A stretch of 64,000 nucleotides of DNA from Flavobacterium phragmitis (GTDB lineage: Bacteria > Bacteroidota > Bacteroidia > Flavobacteriales > Flavobacteriaceae), in NCBI RefSeq assembly GCF_900112575.1, contig NZ_FOMH01000018.1:46157-110156 (forward strand), written 5' to 3'. Position 1 is the first letter of the stretch. The number at the start of each line of letters is the position of its first letter. The position numbers and the translations under genes are program-made. Shown piece by piece: positions 1-8,700 of the stretch. The notes beneath the pieces were generated by a model. It ran no database searches. It was not told the origin of the DNA and saw only the letters and a list, made by a program, of their open reading frames with translations.

Positions 1-876
1 GTCATTTTTCGTCGGAATTTGTTCTTTTAGATCTTCAGGTACATTCCAGTCCAGCGTAATATTCGTAAAGGGCGATTGCCCCCAGCGTGCTGGAACATTC
101 AGATTATAAACAAAACTTCTAACGGCTTTTAAAACCTCATCATAGGTAAGCTGATCTTTAAAAACATAAGGAGCTAGGTAAGTATCAAAAGAACTGAAAG
201 CCTGAGCGCCCGCCCATTCGCTTTGCAAAATTCCTAAGAAGTTGGCCATTTGTCCCAATGCTTCTCTAAAATGAGAAGGAGGTCTGCTCTCGACACGGCC
301 GCGCACGCCGTTAAATCCTTCGTTCAAGAGCACGCGCAGGCTCCACCCAGCGCAGTATCCGGTAAGACAATCCAAATCATGGATATGTATGTCGCCATTC
401 CTATGAGCAGATCCTTCTTCTTTATTATATATTTTATCCAGCCAGTAATTGGCGATTACTTTTCCCGCGGTATTACTGACAAGTCCCGCGTTTGAATACG
501 AAATATTCGCATTGGCATTAATTCGCCAATCTGACTGGTTAATGTACTCTTCTACAGTCTGTGTACTGTCGATATATGTAGTGTCATCATTTAACCCATT
601 AACATGTTCACGCTGCAGTTTTCTGGTGTGTCTATAGATGATAAACGAACGCATGGTTTGGAAATAGCCATTTTCAAAAAGCACCCTTTCGATCATGTCC
701 TGAATTTCTTCTACAGGCCAGGAATACTTTACCTCAAGACCTGAAAGGACAATTTTATAGATTTTTTTATCAAAAGTTTTATTGACACTTTGAAAAGCTT
801 TTTGAATTGCGTCATGAATTTTATAAGCCTCGAAAGGTTTATAATCTCCATTGCGTTTGATGACATATTTTTCCAT
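1..876 (-). CDS. nrdD: Anaerobic (class III) ribonucleoside-triphosphate reductase, N-terminal part
   Basis: The reading frame is open from an ATG at 876 to the window edge (292 codons), so the C-terminal part with the glycyl-radical site is outside the window. Residues 1 to about 95 form an ATP-cone allosteric domain (MEKYVIKRNGDYKPF). The catalytic domain then starts, with the class III segment GDIHIHDLDCLTGYCAGWSL. The enzyme reduces ribonucleotides to deoxyribonucleotides without oxygen, after activation by NrdG, which is not in view. It starts 14 bp after ric and is the last visible gene of the nadA-nadB-ric-nrdD run. Family assignment is secure; completeness cannot be judged. Confidence 0.93.
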   Translation of the reverse strand, partial: MEKYVIKRNGDYKPFEAYKIHDAIQKAFQSVNKTFDKKIYKIVLSGLEVKYSWPVEEIQDMIERVLFENGYFQTMRSFIIYRHTRKLQREHVNGLNDDTTYIDSTQTVEEYINQSDWRINANANISYSNAGLVSNTAGKVIANYWLDKIYNKEEGSAHRNGDIHIHDLDCLTGYCAGWSLRVLLNEGFNGVRGRVESRPPSHFREALGQMANFLGILQSEWAGAQAFSSFDTYLAPYVFKDQLTYDEVLKAVRSFVYNLNVPARWGQSPFTNITLDWNVPEDLKEQIPTKND

Positions 877-890
877 AGTTTATTCTTAAT

Positions 891-1622
891 TTATGACACT
901 TTTTCAAAAGTTTTTTCAAGTTCGATTGCTTTAGGGAATAAAATATTATTCTCCATGTGAATGTGTTTTTTTAAATCTTTGTCAAATTCTTGCAACATGG
1001 CAAAGGCAGCTTTGTAGGTTGCACAGGATTCAACCGGCGGTGTATAATTATTGGTTAAAGCTGCAATTCTTTTAAAACGCTGTCCTTCGGTTATATGATC
1101 TTCTCTTAATGAAACAATTGGATTTTCGATACTAAAAAAAGGCGGTAGATCAAACGGAGTCCCTTTACTTTGAGCCGATTTCATTTTTTTAATAAAAGGA
1201 AAAACCACCAATTCTTCTCTTTTCATATGAGCAGTCAAATCCAAAGTGGATTTGGAGAAAATAGTATGTATTTCATGCAGTTCTGGATGAATCGCACCGT
1301 GAATGCCACACAGTTTGGTTAGATATTGGATAATAATCGGCGCTTTTTCCTCAATATATTTGTGATGCGTTTTGGTAATATAATCCGCAATCATATCTGC
1401 AGGCCACGATTTATAATCAAAGGACTGGTTGGCAGAACTGTTTCTGGCTTTTTCAATATGTTCGATAAGTTCACTTTGCTCAATGTCTCTTTTTTTGCAT
1501 ACTTCCTCAATGGTTCGATACCCTTTACAGCAAAAATCGATGTGGTATTTTGTGAAAATTGCCGCTGTTCTAAAATCATCTGCTACAATTTCGCCAATCG
1601 TGGTTTTATTTGTTAGTTTCAT
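891..1622 (-). CDS. ric: Iron-sulfur cluster repair di-iron protein (RIC/ScdA/YtfE)
   Basis: This di-iron protein repairs Fe-S clusters damaged by nitric oxide or oxidants. The N-terminal ScdA_N domain is visible (IGEIVADDFRTAAIF, followed by the cysteine pair in FCCKG), and a hemerythrin-like domain with spaced His and Glu residues follows (HHKYIEEKAP, HGAIHPELHE, HMKREE, REDHITEG, HIHMENN). I chose the ATG at 1622, giving 243 residues, the usual family length. An upstream ATG at 1685 would overlap nadB and add 21 unrelated residues. The gene lies 22 bp after nadB and 14 bp before nrdD. That context suits repair of the oxygen- and NO-sensitive metal centres of its neighbours. Confidence 0.92.
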   Translation of the reverse strand: MKLTNKTTIGEIVADDFRTAAIFTKYHIDFCCKGYRTIEEVCKKRDIEQSELIEHIEKARNSSANQSFDYKSWPADMIADYITKTHHKYIEEKAPIIIQYLTKLCGIHGAIHPELHEIHTIFSKSTLDLTAHMKREELVVFPFIKKMKSAQSKGTPFDLPPFFSIENPIVSLREDHITEGQRFKRIAALTNNYTPPVESCATYKAAFAMLQEFDKDLKKHIHMENNILFPKAIELEKTFEKVS

Positions 1623-1644
1623 ATTAGTGGGGGATTTATTGGTT

Positions 1645-3156
1645 TCAGCACATTTCTTTGTTTGATGCCTTGCATTGTTTGACAATGATTAAAGACACTG
1701 CAATCATATTTGAAAATTCTATAAACGGAATGGTTATTTCGTGTGTTTGCGTTAGCGAAACAGCATAATTATGAAGCTCTTTTATTTTTTCAAAAGCCAA
1801 ATCGGCATCTCGTTCTTCACTGGTATAAAAAGCTGTAACGAGTTTTTGTAATTCTTTTTTTAGTATTTCGAAAGCCAGATAATCATCAACCTGATGTGCT
1901 TTTGGAAACTTTGGAATTAAGATTCTGTTTGAAAATAGAAATCCAGCAATTGTTCTATCTACATTCTCTGAAGCTTGATGCGCAAATACTAAGGCCTCTA
2001 AAAGTGAATTGGAAGCCAAGCGGTTTTTACCATGAAGTCCCGTCCTAGCGCATTCACCAATAGCATAAAGATTCGGAATGGCAGTTGCTCCATTTTGATC
2101 TACTTTGATACCGCCACACTGATAATGCGCGGCAGGAACAACTGGGATTAAATCTTTTTCAGGTTGTATTCCAAACTCGTTGCAATGTGCGGCAATGATT
2201 GGAAAATTAGTGTAGAATTCAACTTTGTTTAAATGTCTGCAATCCAAGTAAACATGATCTTTTCCGGTCAATCGAAGTTCTTTGCTGATAGCATTTGATA
2301 CCATATCTCGTGTCGCCAGTTCACCTCGAATATCATATTTAAATAAGAATCTTTTTCCGTCTTCGTTTACAATATGTGCACCAAAACCTCTTACGGCTTC
2401 AGAGATTAAAAACAATGGATTCTCTTTACTGGCATATAAAGCTGTTGGATGAAACTGTATATACTGCATATCCGCAATTTCTGCTCCTGCACGCGCTGCC
2501 ATTGCAAGTCCGTCGCCAGTAGCAATTTTAGGATTGGTTGTGTTTTCAAAAAGCTGACCGCATCCTCCTGTACTTAAAACAGTGGTTCTGGTTCTGATGT
2601 ATTTTATTCTATTGTGTTTTTTATCATAAAAGAAAGCTCCGGTGCAAGTTGTTTTATTTTTCTTGGTTTCGGTATTCAAGTCAATTACCATATGATTCTC
2701 CCAAATTTCTATGTTTGGCATTTTCTTGATTATTTTGAGCAGTTTACGCTCAATTTCCAATCCGGAACTGTCTTTATGATGTAATATTCTATGTTGTGAA
2801 TGCCCGCCTTCCAGACCTAAATTCCATCGGCCTTTTTCATCTTTGTCAAATGAAGTTCCAATTTCGATTAATTCTTTAAGTCTTTCTGGAGCTTGCGTAA
2901 TGACCATATTAACGATGTCTCTATCGCAAAGCCCGCCTCCAGAACGAAGCGTATCATGTATATGTTTGTTAAAACTGTCTTTTATGAGGTCTGTCACCAC
3001 CGCAATTCCACCTTGTGCAAGTTGTGTATTAGTATTTCTGGCTGCTTCTTTAGTCATTATAACAATGGATAAATCTGGGCGTTTTTGAGCCGTTTTCATG
3101 GCGAAAAATAATCCCGAAATACCTGAACCGATGATTAATATATCTGTTTTAAGCAT
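1645..3156 (-). CDS. nadB: L-aspartate oxidase
   Basis: This FAD enzyme oxidises L-aspartate to iminoaspartate, the first step of de novo NAD synthesis, and can use oxygen or fumarate as acceptor. The 503 residues are full length. Visible marks are the N-terminal FAD dinucleotide motif (IIGSGISGL, residues 9-17), NTQLAQGGIAVV, the HHKDSSGLEIE segment, the QFHPTALY substrate region, LDCRHL, and the C-terminal FAD segment (NLYAIGECARTGLHG). It starts 32 bp after nadA, whose product uses iminoaspartate immediately. Substrate handover between the two enzymes is a known advantage because iminoaspartate is unstable. Confidence 0.97.
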   Translation of the reverse strand: MLKTDILIIGSGISGLFFAMKTAQKRPDLSIVIMTKEAARNTNTQLAQGGIAVVTDLIKDSFNKHIHDTLRSGGGLCDRDIVNMVITQAPERLKELIEIGTSFDKDEKGRWNLGLEGGHSQHRILHHKDSSGLEIERKLLKIIKKMPNIEIWENHMVIDLNTETKKNKTTCTGAFFYDKKHNRIKYIRTRTTVLSTGGCGQLFENTTNPKIATGDGLAMAARAGAEIADMQYIQFHPTALYASKENPLFLISEAVRGFGAHIVNEDGKRFLFKYDIRGELATRDMVSNAISKELRLTGKDHVYLDCRHLNKVEFYTNFPIIAAHCNEFGIQPEKDLIPVVPAAHYQCGGIKVDQNGATAIPNLYAIGECARTGLHGKNRLASNSLLEALVFAHQASENVDRTIAGFLFSNRILIPKFPKAHQVDDYLAFEILKKELQKLVTAFYTSEERDADLAFEKIKELHNYAVSLTQTHEITIPFIEFSNMIAVSLIIVKQCKASNKEMC

Positions 3157-3188
3157 GTTATTTTGATTTAAAGTTGTTACAATTTTTT

Positions 3189-4121
3189 TTAAGATAATTG
3201 AAGCATTTTTTCAATTGGTTTTAAGGCTTCAATTCTCAGTTCTTCTGTTACCAGCATTTCTGGACTTTCATTTTTAAGACACAAATACAGTTTTTCCAAC
3301 GTATTCATTTTCATGAAAGCACATTCACTGCAGGCACAGCTGTTGTCTTCTGTGGAAGGAGCCGGAATCAGCGTTTTGTTCGGTACAGCTTTTGAAAGCT
3401 CATGCAGGATACCGGCTTCTGTAGCCACAATGTAAACGGCGGCAGGATCCGTTTTAATGAAATTAATAATACCCGAGGTTGAGCCGATGAAATGCGCTGC
3501 TTTTAGAATATGACTTTCAGACTCTGGATGCGCCGCAATTTTTGCAGTCGGATTTTTATTGTATAATTCGATTAGTTTGTCCAATGAAAAGGCCTCGTGT
3601 ACCACGCACGAGCCTTTCCATAAGACAAGTTCACGTTTGGTTTCCTTTTGAAGATAATTACCTAAATTTTCATCTGGAGCAAAAATGATTTTATTTTCGT
3701 CGGGTATCGATTCTATTATTTTTTTGGCATTCGCCGAAGTACAGACCAAATCGCTCATGGCTTTTATTTCGGCAGAGCAATTAATATAAGTAACCACTAC
3801 GTGATCAGGATATTGTTTTTTGAATTCGCTGAAATCTTTCGGATCACAGCCATCTGCTAAAGAACATCCAGCTTCCCAATCTGGCAACAATACTTTTTTA
3901 TCTGGATTCAAAATTTTGGCCGTTTCTGCCATAAAATGAACTCCCGCAAATACAATGATATCTTCATTTGTATTTTGTGCTTTTTTAGCCAATTCAAGAC
4001 TGTCCCCAATAAAATCTGCTATTTCCTGTATGTTCTCATCCTGATAATAATGAGCCAGAATAACAGCATTTTTTTCCTGTTTCAATCGGGTTATTTCTTG
4101 TATTAGAAAGTTCTTATCCAT
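3189..4121 (-). CDS. nadA: Quinolinate synthase
   Basis: This enzyme condenses iminoaspartate with dihydroxyacetone phosphate to quinolinate and needs an oxygen-sensitive [4Fe-4S] cluster. The 310 residues include the cluster cysteines of the family at about Cys86 (GCSLADGC), Cys172 (KGSCVVHEAF) and one of Cys262/264/267 (SCACSECAFMKMNTLEKL). Other conserved segments are LAHYYQ near residue 22 and AHPE near 197. It is the first gene of the operon. A predicted promoter with an FNR-like box lies upstream at 4183-4226, consistent with control by oxygen or nitrosative signals. Confidence 0.97.
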   Translation of the reverse strand: MDKNFLIQEITRLKQEKNAVILAHYYQDENIQEIADFIGDSLELAKKAQNTNEDIIVFAGVHFMAETAKILNPDKKVLLPDWEAGCSLADGCDPKDFSEFKKQYPDHVVVTYINCSAEIKAMSDLVCTSANAKKIIESIPDENKIIFAPDENLGNYLQKETKRELVLWKGSCVVHEAFSLDKLIELYNKNPTAKIAAHPESESHILKAAHFIGSTSGIINFIKTDPAAVYIVATEAGILHELSKAVPNKTLIPAPSTEDNSCACSECAFMKMNTLEKLYLCLKNESPEMLVTEELRIEALKPIEKMLQLS

Positions 4122-4182
4122 TTTTATAATCCTAATAAAAGGTTGGTTTGGAAGTGCGTTTAAGCATATAATTTTAATAGGG

Positions 4183-4190
4183 TAAATGTA
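4183..4190 (-). promoter_or_regulatory. Predicted promoter -7 box of nadA operon
   Basis: Read on the minus strand the sequence is TACATTTA, one base from the Bacteroidota -7 consensus TAnnTTTG. It places transcription start near 4178-4180, about 57 nt before the nadA ATG. The upstream palindrome at 4213-4226 is centred about 41 bp before that start. Confidence 0.45.
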
Positions 4191-4212
4191 TTATCATCAT
4201 TTCTTTCAAAAC

Positions 4213-4226
4213 ATGATTCAAATCAT
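4213..4226. promoter_or_regulatory. FNR/CRP-family-like operator upstream of nadA
   Basis: The perfect palindrome ATGATTCAAATCAT contains TGAT-N4-ATCA, which matches the FNR box TTGAT-N4-ATCAA except at the outermost bases. Its centre is near -41 of the predicted nadA start, the usual class II activator position. An FNR- or NO-responsive CRP-family activator is the natural candidate, given that ric and nrdD are in the operon. No such regulator gene is in the window. Confidence 0.5.
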
Positions 4227-4380
4227 ACTGTTAAAAGTTTATTTTGTTATATTACGCGGTGGGGAGGTTTTTTCCAAATGAATTTTAATCAGCTATTTGA
4301 AGAAATTCTATGATAGTAGTTTAAGGAATATGAATTGTACAGACTTCGGAGAATTTTTTTTGATAAATAGTACACAAAAT

Positions 4381-4411
4381 AAAAGAGCTGTCCTTTTGAG
4401 ACAACTCTTTT
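4381..4411 (-). terminator. Intrinsic terminator after the OmpA-family gene
   Basis: A hairpin with arms AAAAGAGCTGTC and GACAACTCTTTT (one G-U pair on the minus strand) lies 21 bp past the stop of the OmpA-family gene. On the minus strand it is followed by a T-rich stretch. It separates the adhesin/OmpA operon from the nadA promoter. Confidence 0.65.
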
Positions 4412-4431
4412 CACATTTGGAAGTGTTAGGG

Positions 4432-5757
4432 TTATTTTCCGTCAACTAAGATTAGGGAAACTCTTCTGTTGAGCGGTTTGTTTTCGGCCGGCATATTCGG
4501 AACTAATGGTTCGCTTTCTCCTTTTGAAAAAAGATGCATACGGCTGGATGCTATTCCTTTATTCTTTAAATAATAGGCTACGGCCTGCGCTCTCTGCATT
4601 CCTATTTCCAGATTGCGTGCTTTGGTTCCGATGTCGCAGGTATATCCTGTAATATTTAAATCTGTATCTTGATTTGATTTTAAAATTTGGGCAATTTCAT
4701 CTAATCTTGCTGCCAATTCTGGAGTTACGCTGGTGCTTCCAACTTCTTGAAAAGCCAAAGGTTTTTTCTCAATATAATTTCGTTCTTCTGTGGTCAGTTC
4801 TTTTTTAACGGGAGCTGTTTCCACTATTTTCTGCTGAACAGGCGGTTCTTGAACTGGCACTTCTTCTTTCTGAGTTACAGTTTCTGTTTTCTGCTGGGCA
4901 GGCTGCGGTTTGTTTTTAGCTAAAGAAAAACCTAATTTAAGCTGAACTCCTGCTGATAGATATCGGGTATCCTGAACAATTCTTTTATTTCCGATTGTGC
5001 CGTTTGCCTGAGTATTATCAATTCCATTTGGATCATAAGCCACAATATTAAGATCTGGAGTTTCTTTGGCTAAATTGGTTAAACCATAATCCACATAAAG
5101 GCCTGTATAAAGCTGTGTTTTTTCTTTGATTTTAAAAGTAAGACCTGTTTCTAAGCTTAATAAAAATGATGGATCTAAACTTGTTTTTGTTTCGTCTTTC
5201 CAACTGTTTACCTGTCCAAAACCATGAGATGGCAGATCATCAATTAATAAATTTAAATCAGGATAATAACCGCTCAGTTGTAATTGATCAGCCGAAGCTT
5301 TTACAGTCTGTTTCCCCGAAAACAGCATTTTTCCTCCAAATCCAAGATACCATTGCGTGTTGGAAGCAAAAGCAGTTCTATACTGCACAAGAAGTGGAAT
5401 CGCAGCGGAAATAAAATGCTGGTCTTCCTTGTATTTTGAAGGCGTCACGCGGTATTCAAATGCAGAAGTCTGATCGTCAACTTCGTATGAATTGATTGTG
5501 TTTCCCTCATTCAGTTTAAAACTGTTCTGATTGTACATTACATCAATTCCTGTAGAAACTCCCCAATGGTTGCTGAAGAAATAGGTATATCCAATACCAA
5601 TTCCTCCTCCAAATTTGAGCGTACCGTTTCCGATAGTGCTGTCGTATAAAATTCCCGAAGGTCCTCCGTTTATTTTAACATTAAGTTCCTGGGATTTTAT
5701 CGTGACATTAAACAAAATGAGTAATGCTATGGTGATTTTAATTTTCATCTTTTTCAT
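4432..5757 (-). CDS. OmpA-family outer membrane protein with N-terminal beta-barrel
   Basis: The 441 residues start with a signal peptide (MKKMKIKITIALLILFNVTIKSQ). A predicted outer-membrane barrel follows to about residue 280 (GIGYTYFFSNHWGVSTGID, RYLSAGVQLKLGFSL), then a Pro/Gln/Thr-rich linker (about 283-325). The C-terminal OmpA-like peptidoglycan-binding domain ends GMQRAQAVAYYLKNKG, with FSKGESEP and NRRVSLIL. Such proteins anchor the outer membrane to the cell wall. The gene lies 19 bp after the adhesin gene and is probably co-transcribed, so it may help display or anchor the adhesin. That partnership is inferred from position only; the protein is not a recognisable PorP/SprF. Confidence 0.82.
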   Translation of the reverse strand: MKKMKIKITIALLILFNVTIKSQELNVKINGGPSGILYDSTIGNGTLKFGGGIGIGYTYFFSNHWGVSTGIDVMYNQNSFKLNEGNTINSYEVDDQTSAFEYRVTPSKYKEDQHFISAAIPLLVQYRTAFASNTQWYLGFGGKMLFSGKQTVKASADQLQLSGYYPDLNLLIDDLPSHGFGQVNSWKDETKTSLDPSFLLSLETGLTFKIKEKTQLYTGLYVDYGLTNLAKETPDLNIVAYDPNGIDNTQANGTIGNKRIVQDTRYLSAGVQLKLGFSLAKNKPQPAQQKTETVTQKEEVPVQEPPVQQKIVETAPVKKELTTEERNYIEKKPLAFQEVGSTSVTPELAARLDEIAQILKSNQDTDLNITGYTCDIGTKARNLEIGMQRAQAVAYYLKNKGIASSRMHLFSKGESEPLVPNMPAENKPLNRRVSLILVDGK

Positions 5758-5776
5758 TTTAAATTAAGTCTCATTT

Positions 5777-8700
5777 TTACTTAACCAATAAGTTGATTGT
5801 TTTTTTCTGACCATTACTCAGTGAAAGAACGACAACATAAATTGCTACCTGAGAAGGAGCAGTAATCTGGTTTTGAGGTTTTACATTAGTGATGGTCTGC
5901 ACTAATTTTCCAGTAATATCAAAAATGGTAATCTCGGCTCCATTCAGCTGAGATTCGCTGAAGTCACACTCTAAAGTAAACTCATTTGTAGGTCTTATTG
6001 GATTAGGATGTATTTTCAAGCTTTTTGAAAAAGATGTTCCTGTGGCTTCAATCGGGCAGGATTTAATTGAACTGCCCTCTGTATTTTTAGCAACAACGTA
6101 ATAAGAACCATTTAATGGCTGGTTTTCGCTGTAATACTGTCGTGTAGCACCAGAAACTGCATTTCCATTTTTGTACCATTGGTAGCTTGTAAAACTATTA
6201 GACTTATTATCAAATAAAAGAACATCTGCCCACTGCTGTGTGATAAGTCCAGACTGGCTTACTTCGATAGGTTTTATTACAGCGAGTGCAGGATTATGAT
6301 TTTGATCTCCGTTTTGAACAGCTGTAATCGTTGTGCTTCCAGAATTCAAAATGGTTAAAGTTGATTCATTTATTGTACCGATTTCACTGTTCGTTATGGT
6401 ATATGAAACAGTTAATCCGCTGTCAGTTGCTGCGTTTAGATTAATAACAGTCGAATCATCACAGCCAAATTCTAAAGTCTGATTCCAGGTAATAGTCTGA
6501 TTGGCTTTTGTGATTTCAAATTCAGCGGCAGTAAAAACAATTGTATAATCTGCACCGGCACTAATGTTTCCTTGCGTGATATTGTATTTTCCAACGTTTT
6601 CTCCAGTTTCTCTGGAAAGCTGTCCCGTAATTATGGCATTGGTATCTCCGTTAGCAAATCCTGTTGCCGTATAATTGAATACCGGATCAGAAGTGCCGTA
6701 AATTTTTGTATGCCCTGAAGATGCAGTTATATTCAGCGTATATTTTTCTGTGGTAAAACTAACTTCATTTCCATAGTTAATAAAACCATTATTGTTTACA
6801 GCATAAGTCCTAACATAATAAGTTCTATTTCCTCTAAGGTTAGATAAACTGCCTGTAAAATCTCCTAATGATGCAGTTACATTTATTTTAGTATCTGCTA
6901 CAGTTGGATTGGTATGTAAAGCATAAACAAAACCAACTTCTGTTAAACATTCTCCTTTATCCGTATTTATTCCGTCAGAAGAAACTGTGCCTGATAGTTT
7001 AACTCCAGAAACTGTTATTTCTGAAACACTTGCTGTATTAAGATTGACTGGGTTTTCTGGCTGTTTTATTTCAATAGATGCAGATAAAGAACAAGAATTG
7101 CTGTCCGTCAAAATGACTTCATAAATTCCAGCCGCAAGACCAGTAACTGATGATGCAGTTGCTCCGTTATGTGGCCACAAATATGTGTATGGCACAGTTC
7201 CTCCCGTTGCTGTTATTGTAGCGGAACCATTATTTCCGTTATGACAGGAAACATCTTCAGCGGTAATATTTGCAGCTAAAACATTCGGTTCTGTAATTGT
7301 AATTGTTTTAGAAATTGAACATGAATTTGCATCAGTTGCGGTTACGGTATAAATTCCCGCAGAAAGACCATTGGCTGTTGCCGCAGTTCCGCCAGAAGGA
7401 GCCCAAGAATAAGTATAAGTTCCAGTTCCGCCAGATACAGTTACAGAAGCAGAACCGTTATTTCCTGAATTACAAGAAACATTGGTTTGTGAACCTGTTA
7501 TTGAAAGTACTGGAGGTTCTGTGATTTGAACGGTTTTGGTTGTAAAACATCCGTTTGAATCTGTAACGGTAACCGTGTATATGTTGGGACTTAATCCTGT
7601 TGCTGTTGCTTCAGTTCCTCCAGAAGGTGACCAAGAGTAGGTGTAAGTTCCAGTTCCCCCAGAAGCAGTTACTGTAGCTGTACCATTATTAGCACCATTA
7701 CATAAAACATCTGTTTTGGATATCGCCGCAGTAAGCTGATCAGGCTCTGTTATAGTAACAAATGCTGTTGTCTCGCATAGATTAGCATCTTTAATTGTTA
7801 CGGTATAATTTCCTGCGGCAAGTCCATTAGCAGTTGCGTTTGTTCCTCCTGTAGGAAACCATTGATAGGTATATGTGCCAGTTCCGCCAGTGACATTTAC
7901 CGTTGCAGTTCCATTAGAACCTCCATTGCATGCAACATCAGTTTTAGAAGTTGTTGCGGTAAGCGTATCAGGTTGTGTTAGGGTAAAAGTTTGTGTCTTT
8001 TTACAAAGGTTAGCATCTGTAACTGTTAAAGTATAAGTTCCAGCAGAAAGACCAGTTGCAGTTGTACCGTTTCCACCAGAAGGAGCCCATGAATAACTAT
8101 ATGTACCAGTTCCTCCAGCTACTGTAGCGCTCAAAGATCCGTTGCTTCCTCCATTACAGGTAACATTTGTTTGCGGACCAGGTGTTATGGTAAGGACTGG
8201 TGGCTCCGTTATTGTAAAGTTTTTGATAATAGAACAACCATTACTAGCGGTGATTTTTACAGAATAGTTGCCTGCAACAAGATTACTAGCAGTGTCAGTG
8301 CTGCTTACATACGGAGACCAAACATAACTGAATGGCCCAGGTGCTCCTGATGGAACAACAGAAGCAGAACCTGTGTTTGAACCATTACATTTTAGATTAG
8401 TTTGATTTGTACTGGCTACTAAAGTATTGGTTGTATTTATAGTAAAGTTTTTTATTAAAGCACATCCATTTGCATCTGTGATTTTACAGCTGTAATTACC
8501 TGCTGACAATCCAATAGCTGTGGCTGTAGTTTGTCCAGATGGCGTCCATAAATAGCTATATGATGGTGTACCTCCAGACGGTATTACAGTTGCTTCTCCA
8601 CCAGAAGAACAAGTGGCATCTACTTGAGATGTTGTGGCAGTTAGTACTGTAGGCTGTTTAATGGTAATGATTTTAGTAATGAAACAACCATTTGCATCTA

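Noticed and set aside
250..637. Plus-strand frames opposite nrdD
   Set aside because: They are antisense shadows of a conserved, clearly recognised protein.
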